The position numbers and the translations under genes were made by a program. Below, piece by piece: positions 52,588 through 63,965 of a DNA stretch of 64,000 nucleotides. Source of the stretch: Salvia splendens (Eukaryota; Streptophyta; Magnoliopsida; Lamiales; Lamiaceae). The notes below the pieces were generated by a model that worked only from the letters and a program-made list of their open reading frames with translations, did no database searches and was not told where the DNA came from. The stretch spans positions 32,377,883-32,441,882 of the forward strand of contig NC_056039.1 of NCBI RefSeq assembly GCF_004379255.2, read 5' to 3'. Every line of letters starts with the position of its first letter. Within the stretch, counting starts at the first letter, position 1.

Positions 52588-52660
52588 TCCGTTGTAGTCT
52601 AGTTGGTCAGGATACTCGGCTCTCACCCGAGAGACCCGGGTTCAAGTCCCGGCAACGGAA
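52588..52660 (+). tRNA. tRNA-Glu(CTC): tRNA-Glu (anticodon CTC), second copy
   Basis: Identical over 73 bases to 50870-50942. A T-rich stretch (ATTTTTATTTTTT) starts within five bases of its end and can serve as pol III terminator. It lies 1.65 kb downstream of the first copy in the same direction. Confidence 0.97.
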
Positions 52661-53689
52661 CTAATTTTTATTTTTTATTGTTTGATTCTTAATAATCTGG
52701 ATCACATTTTAAGAAATGTAGTAGAAAGTTAGTTGAAAATAACGCACAAGAGCTAGGTGACTCGCAACAAACACAAGACAACCCCAACTCATCATGAAAA
52801 CCGACAAGTCAACGAGCAAGACACCAAAAAAAAAAGTAAAAACAACTTGTAAGGAAGACCAACCACTTGTGGAGACTTGACTAAAAAATATTAGTCATTC
52901 GGCTCGATGACAATGAGAATCTCGAACACCTTCCTTTCACCCATTACCAAAAATAGTAAAAATGCAAATAAAAAGTTTAGTGATGGACATACGAAAATAG
53001 CAAAATGAGAAGTTTATTGATGTACCGAGAGAAAGCTAGTTATAACGGAGTAGTGACTACTCTATGGTCAGTTTATTTGGTGGGATTATTACATTAATTA
53101 GAAGGTACTCTGATTTTTTATTTTTGAATTCATATGTTTATTTTATTTTGTAATAACTTATTAATTATATCTTAATCCTATTTTTAAACCTATGAATCAC
53201 ATAATAACTAGTACTAACAATCACATGTTGAGAACGTGCACTTAGATTGGTAGCTCGATGCCATTAGTTTTTGGACAAGAAATTGCGCACCTAAAGCCAC
53301 CCTATGATTTGGAATATATTTTCAATTCATTAATTATAATTTTATATTTACAAAGTTTAAACTGAGATCAATCAACTAGCAAGCGATGGTTTAGTTTCTA
53401 GTCTCGATATAACTAAATAATATCGGGAGCAGCTATTATCAATTATCATCGATATAATCATATGACGTTTATTTATCTGCAAATTAGTGACACAATTTAT
53501 ATCCACGTGAGAATTGAAAATATTATTAGAATATGAAAATAGATTTATACTAAAATTTAATAACGCAAAAATACAATATACCGCCCAAATTAAAGCTCCA
53601 CATATGCCTTTAACTTTTTAGCAACAAACTCTATTTCTCAAAAAATGTTTAATTTGTCGAACTTCGAATTCTTAATTAATGCTAGATAC
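52661..53689. other. Intergenic
   Basis: AT-rich. No gene, RNA or repeat recognised. Confidence 0.35.
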
Positions 53690-55110
53690 ACGAATAGATT
53701 AATAGATAAATAAATAAATAAAGATCCAACCATGTAGCTAGGTTTTTATCATATTTTCCTGGAATAATAAATTCCGATACTAAAATATGAAGATGGCATG
53801 CCAAGTTCTTGCATAGGAACACGCATATATAAAAAAAAATTATACTCCGTGTCAGTTTGTGTATGAAATTATAAAATAAAACCAAAAATAGAGCAAAGTA
53901 AAAATTGGGAATAAATCAAAATTTTGGATCACTTTATGTTGTCTAGAAATGAGAATTCAATTTTTAGATTCAGGACGATTCTAATAATTTTTTTGCAATT
54001 TGTCCTTTATAAATTGTTCTTATTTTTTGCTTTAGATTTCAAATTTAGTTATCTATTCTTAATAAGCTTATAATTAAATATTAATAAACTTTAATTACTA
54101 GCATTAATTACTTGAATAATGCTTTTATTTCAGCATTGATTGCGTGTGATTGGCCAAACACTAGGTTTGTTATTTTCAATGATATATCCATGGACAAATT
54201 TTAAGAGGAATCTCAATTCATAGATTAGGAGATATCATTTTTAAAATACCTCTAGGCTCTAAGCAATTAGAGAAATTATTAATTAAATACATTGACCGAG
54301 AAGTATAACCACAAAATTAAGCTAAATTAATGTAAGTGAGTTTTATGTAATTAATGTAAGTGAGTTTTATGTTTATAAATTTTAAAGGTCAACTTTGGGA
54401 AGGGATGCTTAGTTTTAATCTTATTTTTTTTTATTACACTATTTCACCAGTTCTTCAGTTTCGGTTACAAGACACTTGCAACTGTTGATACCATTTGACC
54501 AGGCTTGCAACGCAGACATATATTGTTCGTTACATGGATCGAGCCGGCCCACAATTGAGTCGATTGTGCAAACCGCATATCGGTGGAATTAGCCAATTCG
54601 AGAGTGCCTCGTGGCATTAATTATTTGAAAATTTTGATTTTTTTATATATTTTCCAATTTCTTTCAATTTAGCCGTGTTCGTAATATAGAATTTTGTGGC
54701 GTGAATAGTGGTGCTTGAGGATTGACCTGAAAATTGATGTCAATATAATGTTGAATAACATAATCTTGATTTGAATTTATGGTATGCGTTGTGAGGGTTA
54801 TAAATTCCATTCAATCTAATTGTTTTTATTTTATAAATTAAATATGGTTTTTAATTTACAAAAAATTGATGATCATTTGACGGATGTAAAACCATTAATT
54901 CAACTCTTCAAGTCCAATAAACCCAGTTGACAAAACATCAAAAAAATAAATCTTACGCATTATATATATAGTGAATGTCAGCTTGGGGTTCAAGAATAAA
55001 TTTCATTTCATACAATAGCTGAATGGCAATTGGCAAGTTGTGAATTAGAATAATAGGGGTTGATTTTGTTCGAAATGTACTTTTTGTGAGGATATAAATA
55101 AGAATTAAAT
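53690..55110. repeat. Duplicated non-coding block, left copy
   Basis: Diverged but collinear with 61450-63965. Anchors include CCAAAAATAGAGCA (near 53882 and 61603), TTGATTGCGTG (near 54138 and 62870), a patch containing GCATATCGG (near 54574 and 63158), and TTCAACTCTT (near 54898 and 63759). No coding frame spans either copy. An old local duplication. Confidence 0.7.
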
Positions 55111-55356
55111 GCATTTGTATATTATATTACTGAACGTGTAAAGTGATTATATTTACTGGATAAATAAAATGCACAGAACTTTCGTACCAAGTGATGCAGT
55201 AATTAGATGCACTCACCCTATATCTTTTGCAAACGACTGTCTGAAAACTATTCTTGATTCTCACCATTTTGAAAGATTCTGAATTACTTGATCATTTTTA
55301 AAATTGCATATGCATAATAAATTATAATCATTATCTTCACGATGGTATAGTAAAAT

Positions 55357-55894
55357 TGTAATAATGGAGTACTCATTTCAGTTGGAAGAAGAAGGCAGAG
55401 TTCGGTAAGCTCGGCTTTGAGCTGGAACTAGCCGAGAAGAAGAAGAAGAAGGAAGCTCGGCTTTGAGCTGGAACTAGCCGAGAATGGAGTTCGGTCTTGA
55501 GCCGAGAATGGAGTTCGGTCTTGAGCCGAGAAGGGAGTTCGGTCTTGAGCCGAGAAGGAAGAAGCAACCAGTTCGGTCTTGAGCCGAGAAGGAAGAAGCA
55601 GTTAGTTAGCCGAGGTGTAGCGGTTATTCTTCTTGTTTTCTTGATTCTTGTTGTAGTTAGTTAGTAGCAGTTGCTACTTGTTTGTAGAGCTTTAAATAGC
55701 TCATAAACCGTGTATGTAGTTTAAGTAGTAGGAGTTTTATCAATAAAGAGTTTTCCAGTTTCTCTCCAAGATTATCATCTTCAATACTCAAAGTGTGAGT
55801 GTGTGTGTTTCTGCATTGTGTGATCTCATACAACAGTGAGTGTGTGTGTGATCTTCTTGAGTGTGTGAAAGCCTTGTGTGTGCGAATCCCAACA
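55357..55894 (+). repeat. 5' LTR of second Copia element
   Basis: 538 bp. Contains tandem units of GTTCGGTCTTGAGCCGAGAA (about 55491-55590) and two AGCTCGGCTTTGAGCTGGAA units (55409, 55456). TATAA-like sequence is not obvious; CAATAAA near 55742 may be a polyadenylation signal. Confidence 0.93.
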
Positions 55895-55957
55895 AGTGGC
55901 GCCGTCTGTGGGAAGGGATATTGAAGCTGATTTGCAGAGGATCAAACGGTTTCAGAG

Positions 55958-58900
55958 ATGGCAGCAAGGCTTGATGCAGAAAAGTTCACAGGCAAGAATG
56001 ATTATAGCCTGTGGAAGATGAAGATGAAGGCGGTTTTGATTCAACAAGGCTTGGCCGCAGTTCTTGCAAAACCAGAGGAGAAAGGAAAGGCTCCAGTGCT
56101 TGATGATAAAGCTCAGGCAAAGATGGAGGAGATGCAGCTCAAGGCACATTCTGCAGTGATTCTGTGCCTTGGAGATAAGGTCTTGAGGGATGTTCAAGAA
56201 GCCAAGACTGCGGTGGAGATCTTGGACAAGTTGGATGAAGTTTACTTGGCCAAATCCTTGGCTAACCGGCTGTATCTCAAGAAGAGGCTGTATGCCTATA
56301 GTTTTTCTGGAGATAGGTCCATCATTGAGCAGCTAGAGGAGTTCAACAAGATCATTGATGACCTGGGATCTGTTGATGTCAAGATTTCAGATGAGGATAA
56401 GGCCATTCTCACATTGAATGCCTTGCCTAGCTCGTATGACCAGTTAAGTGATGCAATTATCTATGGAAGAGATAAACCTATCACCTATGCAGAAGTCTAT
56501 TCAGCCTTGATGGCCAAAGAACTCCAGAAGACAGCCAACAGAGGCTCTGCAAGCTCCAATGTTCAAGCTGCAGAGGCCTTGAATGTGAAGAAGTTCAAGA
56601 AGCAGAACTTCAAGAAGAAGTTTGAGGGCCCTAAACCCTCAAGTTCTGATGCTCAGAAGGAAACCAGAGCTTGCTATTGGTGCAAGAAACCTGGACATTT
56701 GAAGAAAGATTGTCATGCATGGAAGAGAAAGATGGCCTCTGAGGGACACAACCAATCTGATTGTGTGGAGAGTGCTGATCCCCCGGCTCAACTTATGAAT
56801 ATTAGTGACAGTGGGGTCAGTCACAGGTGGATAATGGACTCGGGGTGCAGCTTCCATATGTGCCCCAATAGAAGCTGGTTTCATGATCTTCAAGAAGCAT
56901 CGGGTACGGTTGTTCTTGGAAATAATCACATTTGTCAGATCAGAGGAATAGGGAAGGTAAAGCTAAGCCTACAAGATGGCTCTATAAAGATCCTAACTGG
57001 GGTGAGGTATATTCCAGAAGTGAAGAGGAATCTCATCTCATTGGGAATGCTGGAGCAGAGAGGGTTCACCATATTGATGAGTCAAGGAAAATTGTTTGTT
57101 AAATCTGGAGATGCAGTGATGATGGAGGCTGACAGAGAGCATATTCTCTATTATTTGAAGGCTAAGGCTGTTAATGGAGAAAGCAATGCTGTGTCAGATG
57201 ATTCCCTAATGCTATGGCACAAGAGGCTGGGCCATCCAGCAGAAGGAAGCTTGAAAGAACTCATCAAGAAGGGCCTGATCTCTGGAGATTTCAACAAGAT
57301 GGACCCCTGTGAGCAGTGTATACTTGGAAAAGCAAAGAAGGCACCCTATCCTACAGGTATTCACTCTTCTACAGCCCCTTTAGACTACATACATAGTGAT
57401 CTTTGGGGGCCTTCACCGGTGTGTTCAATTGGTGGAGGAAAGTATTATCTAGCTATCATTGATGACTATACAAGGAAGTTGTGGGTATATATTCTTAAGG
57501 AAAAATCTGAAACACTCACAAAGTTCAAGATATGGTGTAAGGAGGTTGAGCTAGAGAAGGGTAGAAGTGTTAAATGCTTAAGAACAGACAATGGCCTAGA
57601 GTTCTTGTCTGCTGAGTTTGATCTGTTTTGTAAAGAGAAGGGTATGAAGAGGCACCGTACTGTTCCTGGTAACCCCCAGCAAAATGGTGTTGTGGAGAGG
57701 ATGAATAGGACTATCCTAGAGAGGGTGAGGTGCCTGCTTCTTGGTTCTGGTTTGAGCAGCAGGTTCTGGGGTGAGGCTGTGTATACAGCAGCCTATCTTA
57801 TCAATAAATGCCCATCTACTGCCCTGAAATCTGAAACTCCTGATTACATGTGGTATGGAGCTCATAGTGACTACTCAAAGTACAAGGTGTTTGGGTGTGT
57901 GGCCTATGCTCATGCTAGGCAAAGCAAGCTTGAAGCTAGGGCTCTGAAATGTATTATGTTGGGGTATCAGAGGGGTGTTAAGGGGTATAGGCTCTGGTGT
58001 ATTGAGCCCGATAAGCAGAAGGTCTTGGTGAGTAGGGATGTGGTGTTCTTGGAGGATCAGATGCCATACCTGAAAGATAAGCTGGACTCCAGTGAAGATG
58101 AGGGTGATTTCTTCAAGGTGGAGCCTGTGGGGGTTGGCCTAGGAGCAGGTGGAGTCACTGACTCAGGGAGTGAGTCTGATTCAGATAAAGAAGAGGCTCC
58201 AACTCAGGGCAACCAGGCTGGTGAGTCTATATCAGACTCTATCAGAGACTATCAGCTTGCAAGGGACAGAGTTAGAAGAGAAACAAGGCCACCAACAAAG
58301 TTCTCTGATGTTGTGTATTATGCTCTGTGTGCAGCTGAAAGTATTGATGGTGCAGATCCACTCACATATAAAGAAGCTATGCAGAGTAAAGATAGAGAAA
58401 GATGGATTGAAGCCATGAATGAGGAAATAGAGTCTTTACTCAAGAACAAAACATGGATTTTGGTGGACAAATCCAAGCTGAGTACAGATGGTAAGGAAAG
58501 GAGGCTGGTAAGCTGTAAGTGGTTGTTTAAAAGAAAGATTGAGACCACTGATAAGGATAGAGTCAGGTTCAAGGCAAGGCTGGTGGCTAGAGGCTTTACA
58601 CAGCAGGAGGGAATCGATTTCAATGAAGTGTTTGCACCTGTTGTGAAGCACACTTCAATTAGGATCCTATTGGCTGTGGTGAATCAGCTTGACTGGGAGC
58701 TACAACAGCTTGATGTGAAGACAGCCTTCCTCAATGGAGATCTAGAGGAAACTATCTTCATGGAACAGCCAGAGGGCTATGTGAAGATTGGAGAAGAAGG
58801 CAAGGTGTGCCTGTTACAGAAAAGTCTTTATGGACTTAAGCAAAGTCCTAGACAGTGGAATAAGAAGTTTGATGCACAGATGAAGAAGATTGGCTTCTCC

Positions 58901-60028
58901 AAGTCAGAATATGATGATTGTATTTACATCAAGAAGGCAGACAGGACTCCCATTGCCTACCTATTACTCTATGTGGATGATATGCTACTTGCAGGGCCTT
59001 CTATGACAGAAATTCAGAAAGTTAAACAAGATCTGAAGTCAAGCTTTGAAATGAAGGATCTAGGAGAGTCAAGGAAGATCCTAGGCATACATATTCAGAG
59101 AGATAGAGGCTGCAAGAAGCTGTGGATGCTGCAAACTGACTATATTGAGAAAGTTTTGCAGAGATTCAAAATGGAAAATGCAAAAGCTGCATCAACTCCT
59201 CTGTCCCAGAGTTTTAAGCTTTCAAAGGAGCAGGCCCCTAAATCTAAGCAAGAGGCTGAGGAGATGGAGTCTATTCCTTATGCTAGTGTGGTTGGAAGTG
59301 TTATGTATACTATGATCTGTACCAGACCAGATCTGGCACATGCTATCTCAGTGACTAGCAGATACATGGCTGACCCGGGGAAGGAGCATTGGAATGCTCT
59401 TAAGTGGATATTGAGGTACATGAAGTCAACCAGTGGCTGGGGAATTGTCTTCAATGGCTGGGAAGGTGAATCTGAGGAGGTTGTGCAAGGCTATTGTGAT
59501 GCAGACTATGCTGCAAACCTGGACAACAGAAAGTCCCAAACAGGTTATCTTTTCACCATGTTTGGAACTGTAATCAGCTGGAAATCAGGTTTGCAAAGTG
59601 TTGTTGCTCTCTCAACAACAGAATCAGAGTATATAGCTCTCACTGCAGCTGTACAGGAGAGTTTTTGGATTCAGGGAGTGATTTCTGACTTTGGTTTGAT
59701 TCATTGTGACAGCAGCTCAGCTATGTGCTTGGCTAAACATCCGGGTTTTCATGAAAGGAGCAAGCACATAGACATAAAGTTGCATTTTATTAGGGATGAG
59801 ATTGAGAAGGGGAGAGTGAAGGTGATTAAGATTAACACCTTGCACAATCCGGCTGACATGCTAACAAAGTCTCTAGGTAGAGACAAGTTTGATCATTGCA
59901 AGAAGTTGATCAATGTTTGTGCAAGAACTGAGATGAGCCCTCAGGTGGAGAATTGTAATAATGGAGTACTCATTTCAGTTGGAAGAAGAAGGCAGAGTTC
60001 GGTAAGCTCGGCTTTGAGCTGGAACTAG
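55958..60028 (+). CDS. Copia Gag-Pol polyprotein
   Basis: 1356 residues without a break. Gag has a Tnt1-like N-terminal domain (FTGKNDYSLWKMKMKAVL) and a CCHC knuckle (CYWCKKPGHLKKDC, near 237). The protease motif is WIMDSGCSFH (near 290). Integrase has the H-H-C-C finger (LWHKRLGHP, CEQC) and D, D, E at about 480, 543 and 579. RT has LLYVDDMLLAG (about 1002-1012), and RNase H has YCDADYA (near 1178) and TTESEY (near 1221). After FGL (near 1246) the chain goes straight to IHCDSSSA, some residues shorter than relatives, which may harm RNase H. The last 25 codons read into the 3' LTR, so the stop lies inside it. Confidence 0.95.
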   Translation: MAARLDAEKFTGKNDYSLWKMKMKAVLIQQGLAAVLAKPEEKGKAPVLDDKAQAKMEEMQLKAHSAVILCLGDKVLRDVQEAKTAVEILDKLDEVYLAKSLANRLYLKKRLYAYSFSGDRSIIEQLEEFNKIIDDLGSVDVKISDEDKAILTLNALPSSYDQLSDAIIYGRDKPITYAEVYSALMAKELQKTANRGSASSNVQAAEALNVKKFKKQNFKKKFEGPKPSSSDAQKETRACYWCKKPGHLKKDCHAWKRKMASEGHNQSDCVESADPPAQLMNISDSGVSHRWIMDSGCSFHMCPNRSWFHDLQEASGTVVLGNNHICQIRGIGKVKLSLQDGSIKILTGVRYIPEVKRNLISLGMLEQRGFTILMSQGKLFVKSGDAVMMEADREHILYYLKAKAVNGESNAVSDDSLMLWHKRLGHPAEGSLKELIKKGLISGDFNKMDPCEQCILGKAKKAPYPTGIHSSTAPLDYIHSDLWGPSPVCSIGGGKYYLAIIDDYTRKLWVYILKEKSETLTKFKIWCKEVELEKGRSVKCLRTDNGLEFLSAEFDLFCKEKGMKRHRTVPGNPQQNGVVERMNRTILERVRCLLLGSGLSSRFWGEAVYTAAYLINKCPSTALKSETPDYMWYGAHSDYSKYKVFGCVAYAHARQSKLEARALKCIMLGYQRGVKGYRLWCIEPDKQKVLVSRDVVFLEDQMPYLKDKLDSSEDEGDFFKVEPVGVGLGAGGVTDSGSESDSDKEEAPTQGNQAGESISDSIRDYQLARDRVRRETRPPTKFSDVVYYALCAAESIDGADPLTYKEAMQSKDRERWIEAMNEEIESLLKNKTWILVDKSKLSTDGKERRLVSCKWLFKRKIETTDKDRVRFKARLVARGFTQQEGIDFNEVFAPVVKHTSIRILLAVVNQLDWELQQLDVKTAFLNGDLEETIFMEQPEGYVKIGEEGKVCLLQKSLYGLKQSPRQWNKKFDAQMKKIGFSKSEYDDCIYIKKADRTPIAYLLLYVDDMLLAGPSMTEIQKVKQDLKSSFEMKDLGESRKILGIHIQRDRGCKKLWMLQTDYIEKVLQRFKMENAKAASTPLSQSFKLSKEQAPKSKQEAEEMESIPYASVVGSVMYTMICTRPDLAHAISVTSRYMADPGKEHWNALKWILRYMKSTSGWGIVFNGWEGESEEVVQGYCDADYAANLDNRKSQTGYLFTMFGTVISWKSGLQSVVALSTTESEYIALTAAVQESFWIQGVISDFGLIHCDSSSAMCLAKHPGFHERSKHIDIKLHFIRDEIEKGRVKVIKINTLHNPADMLTKSLGRDKFDHCKKLINVCARTEMSPQVENCNNGVLISVGRRRQSSVSSALSWN

Positions 60029-60467
60029 CCGAGAAGAAGAAGAAGAAGGAAGCTCGGCTTTGAGCTGGAACTAGCCGAGAATGGAGTTCGGTCTTGAGCC
60101 GAGAAGGGAGTTCGGTCTTGAGCCGAGAAGGAAGAAGCAACCAGTTCGGTCTTGAGCCGAGAAGGAAGAAGCAGTTAGTTAGCCGAGGTGTAGCGGTTAT
60201 TCTTCTTGTTTTCTTGATTCTTGTTGTAGTTAGTTAGTAGCAGTTGCTACTTGTTTGTAGAGCTTTAAATAGCTCATAAACCGTGTATGTAGTTTAAGTA
60301 GTAGGAGTTTTATCAATAAAGAGTTTTCCAGTTTCTCTCCAAGATTATCATCTTCAATACTCAAAGTGTGAGTGTGTGTGTTTCTGCATTGTGTGATCTC
60401 ATACAACAGTGAGTGTGTGTGTGATCTTCTTGAGTGTGTGAAAGCCTTGTGTGTGCGAATCCCAACA
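59954..60467 (+). repeat. 3' LTR of second Copia element
   Basis: 514 bp. Matches 55357-55894 except for one fewer 24-bp tandem unit near 60085. The polyprotein frame ends inside it at 60028. Confidence 0.93.
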
Positions 60468-60472
60468 AAAAT

Positions 60473-61449
60473 AAAGGTTCAAATGCATATAAATTATAAT
60501 CATGATTTTCACGATATATAGTATAGTAAAAAAAAGGTTTCTACACCGCCTAATTCGCACAAAAAGTCGTTGTAATTTATTCCCCTAAGACTTAAAAGAA
60601 AATTAAAGATTCTAATCTATAACGGATAAGTTTTAATTTATAATGCATATTTTATATGAAGACTATTACTAAGCACGTTTTATTTTAATTCAAGTTAACA
60701 TTATTTATTTTATTTTATATATTTATTTTAATTTTTTAAAAAATATTATTGATATTATTATTATTATTAAAAATTTGATAATAATTAAAATTTGATCGCC
60801 CAAAACATCTGTAACAACTTTTAAGATCTTAGAATCAAACTAAATATATGACGCAAACAAATAATGTTATCCTGCACTACAAAAAATGCGATCCCTCCGT
60901 GCCATAGAAATATGCTATATATATTTTTTGTCCGTCCCTGCCACCCGTTAGGACACTTTCGGCCTACAAGGTTAGTTTGATTCCGTTAAAGACGGGTTTG
61001 GAAGACATATTATATATGTGTATATATAATATATAGTTGTGACTGCGGAATTTGGAAAGTGGAAAACATGTTCGTCTTGCCAAGATATGAACACGACATT
61101 AAATAGTTTCATAGCTTAATCTCGTTGGCTTTACATTTTAAATGTATAGACATGTTTGCCGTTTCGCGCTACACTTATTTCGATTTGTAATTTATTTACT
61201 AATTATAGTAGTATATGTTACTGACTTACTGTATTCAATTTATACAGTGAAAAACTTAATTACCTAGCCTAGTTAAATCGTAGGCGGACACATATACCCC
61301 AACTTATTTTAGAAAAGTCTGTTATACATAGTACTAAAGTATTCAATTTCTTCTAATTTTATGTAAATTGCTATGGTAATAAAAAAATGTAAATTGTTAT
61401 GCAAAAGCTATATCATTGCCAATGTTGTAAATCACTTGATACTCTCAAA
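60473..61449. other. Intergenic
   Basis: AT-rich. The first 60 bases repeat sequence found just left of the Copia element (about 55303-55356). A weak MITE-like CCCTCCGTGCCATAGAAATA occurs at 60894. No coding frame. Confidence 0.4.
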
Positions 61450-63965
61450 ACAAATAAATAAATTAAAGAAAATAAAGACCCAACCTTACAGATATTTATC
61501 ACATTTTACTGGAATAATAATTTCCGTTACTAAAATATTGAGTAGGAACACGCATCTAAATTTAAAAAGTGTCATTTTGCGCATGAAATTTTTAATTGAA
61601 CCAAAAATAGAGCAGAAAATAATTTGGGATTAAATCATAATTTGGATTTCTTAATTACGGGTTTGGATTTTGTACCAGAAATTAAAGATTTTATTCATTG
61701 TAAATCAATTTATTGTCCCATTTTTGAGTCTTTTGAGTTTTGACTATTGATCTAGTGTAATTATGTAGTGATTTAAAATTTCTAGCTAGTTTATAGTATG
61801 TCTGAAATTCTGTTGACTTCTTAATTTATAAAATGTTCTGGTTTTACTTGCTTTAGATTTCTAAATAAATAATAAAAATAAAAAATTAAGTTGTGAGTGG
61901 AATTTAATTATTTTTTAAAATAGAGGGAACATCATTTTTGATCTACGAACTTTGCCAAAGTATCATTTTAGGTCCGTGAACATTGAGTTAGTATCATTTG
62001 AGGTACTTTTTACTATTTCCAAGTTTTTTTGGATGAAAATACCCTCAATACCTTAAAGTGTATATATTTTTAATAAATTTATCATATAATCATATTTTTT
62101 TTATAAATATCTTTACAATATATTTTTGACAAATTTTCTAAATATAATTTAACCTTAAATATTATCACTTAATTTTGTGACATGCAAGTAAAATTGCTTC
62201 TTCAATTTTTTATATTAATTTTTTAAAATTGAATAAAGAACTTTCTTTAATAATAAGAAATTGAATAAAGATCTTTTTATAAATATCTTTACAATATATT
62301 TTTAACAAATTTTCTAAATATAATTTGACCTTCAATATTATCATTTAATTTTGTGACATGCAAGAAAAGATCTTTATTCAATTTTTTATTATTAAAGAAA
62401 AGTTCTTTATTCAATTTTAAAAAAAATTAATATAAAAAATTGAAGAAGCAATTTTACTTGCATGTCACAAAATTAAGTGATAATATTTAAGGTCAAATTA
62501 TATTTAGAAAATTTGTCAAAAATATATTGTAAAGATATTTATAAAAAATTATGAGTATATGATAAATTTATTAAAAATATATACACTTTAAGGTATTGAG
62601 GGTATTTTCGTCCAAAAAAACTTGGAAATATTAAAAAGTACCTCAAATGATACTAACTCAAAGTTCACGGACCTAAAATGATATTTTGAAAGTTCACGGA
62701 CCTAAAATGATACTTTGGCAAAGTTCGTGGACCAAAAATGATGTTCCCTCTTTAAAATAAAAGGTTCTATCCAAAGAAGGATGATATACTACTTACTAAA
62801 AATTAATAAACTACTATTAATTAATACTCAATAATAAGTACTTTAATAAATGTTTGAACATTTAATTATTGATTGCGTGCGGTCGACCGAACACTAGCTT
62901 TGTTATTTTTCAATAGATACGTATTTCCATGCAAGAATTTGGCATGCCTTTGTTTTTAATAAGAGGAAGATAGATTCATAGACTAGAAGAAATCATTTTT
63001 AACAAAATCTCTAGGCCAATTAGGAACATTATTAGTAGTTCAACATTGATTGAGAACAAATATAACTACCTAATTTAGCCGGGCCTTAGCTGCATCTGCG
63101 GGGATCGCCAATTATAGGGGGCGAGCCGGGCTGCAGATGGAGCCGCCTGTGCAGACTGCATATCGGTCCAGGTCGCATGAAATCGGCCAATTCAGAAGTG
63201 CTAACAGATTGAAAATTTTGAATTTCGAACATGTTTTTCTCTCTATTTAGTTGTGTTTGTGGTTTATATTTTTGTTGCATGATCTAAATTTTGGTTATTG
63301 GTGATGGGTTGTGGGTGCTTGTGGCACAATCCAAAATTTAATGTGACATATGAGTAACTTAGGTCTGGCCCAAAATTGTGGTCTATGTTATAAGTGCCTT
63401 GAATAAGCATTCATCAAAAAATGGTTCTTATTTTATAGATTAAACGGCTAATCGCCGAAGAATACACCAATTAGAGGTTAATTCTGGTCTTTACCATCAA
63501 CTTTGAATATGGTGGTATTATAAATTTTCTTAAAATTCGTGTTTTCTTTCACAAAATCAAACAATTTCTTTAAAAGTATCTAGTCAAAATAGCTCTTTAA
63601 ATGGTGGACGGGTGGAGTATATAAATTATAGTAACTCACAATTTAGTAATTTTTGTGACATCTATTGGGGACCGGATGTATTACTTTGTACTGAACTTTA
63701 ATTTGCTATTATGTATGCTTCGAATTAAAAAGAACGAGGTGTTTTGATGTGATTCATTTATTCAACTCTTTAAGAACAGTAAATCTAGTTGACAAATCTT
63801 CAAAATGTATTTAATCTCGCTCGGTACCATGCTATATATGTAAGTTGCGAAATTGAATAAATGTTACTATAAATTATGCCCAATTTTTGCATCAATAGCA
63901 TAATGGCAAGCCACGGACTGAATAATAGGGAGAGTAAATTTTTTTTTGAAAAAAACGTGGTAGTT
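61450..63965. repeat. Duplicated non-coding block, right copy
   Basis: Collinear with 53690-55110, interrupted by the foldback element at 61923-62750. A GC-richer patch at 63078-63205 (CTGCATCTGCGGGGATCGCC) is the counterpart of 54480-54605. No gene recognised. Confidence 0.7.
61923..62750. mobile_element. Foldback element with long inverted arms (MULE-type)
   Basis: 828 bp. The ends GAGGGAACATCATTTTTG and its complement are perfect for 18 bp, and similarity between arms runs inward for nearly 400 bp each. It is flanked by the direct 9-bp duplication TTTAAAATA (61914-61922 and 62751-62759); 9 bp is the size typical of Mutator-like transposition. The left arm itself contains an inner repeat (ATAAATATCTTTACAATATA near 62102 and 62279). 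No coding sequence. Confidence 0.88.

Larger units (their letters stand above)
55352..60472 (+). mobile_element. Ty1/Copia LTR retrotransposon with open gag-pol
   Basis: LTRs at 55357-55894 and 59954-60467 start TGTAATAATGG and end CCCAACA. They are flanked by AAAAT (55352-55356 and 60468-60472). They look alike except that the 5' LTR has one extra 24-bp repeat unit. A primer-site-like TGGCGCCGTCTGTGGGAA starts at 55897. The single frame gag-protease-integrase-RT-RNase H is uninterrupted. Gag and pol resemble Tnt1-type (Tork) elements. Confidence 0.95.

Noticed and set aside
58318..58653. Reverse-strand frames over the Copia polyprotein
   Set aside because: Shadows of the intact sense gag-pol frame.
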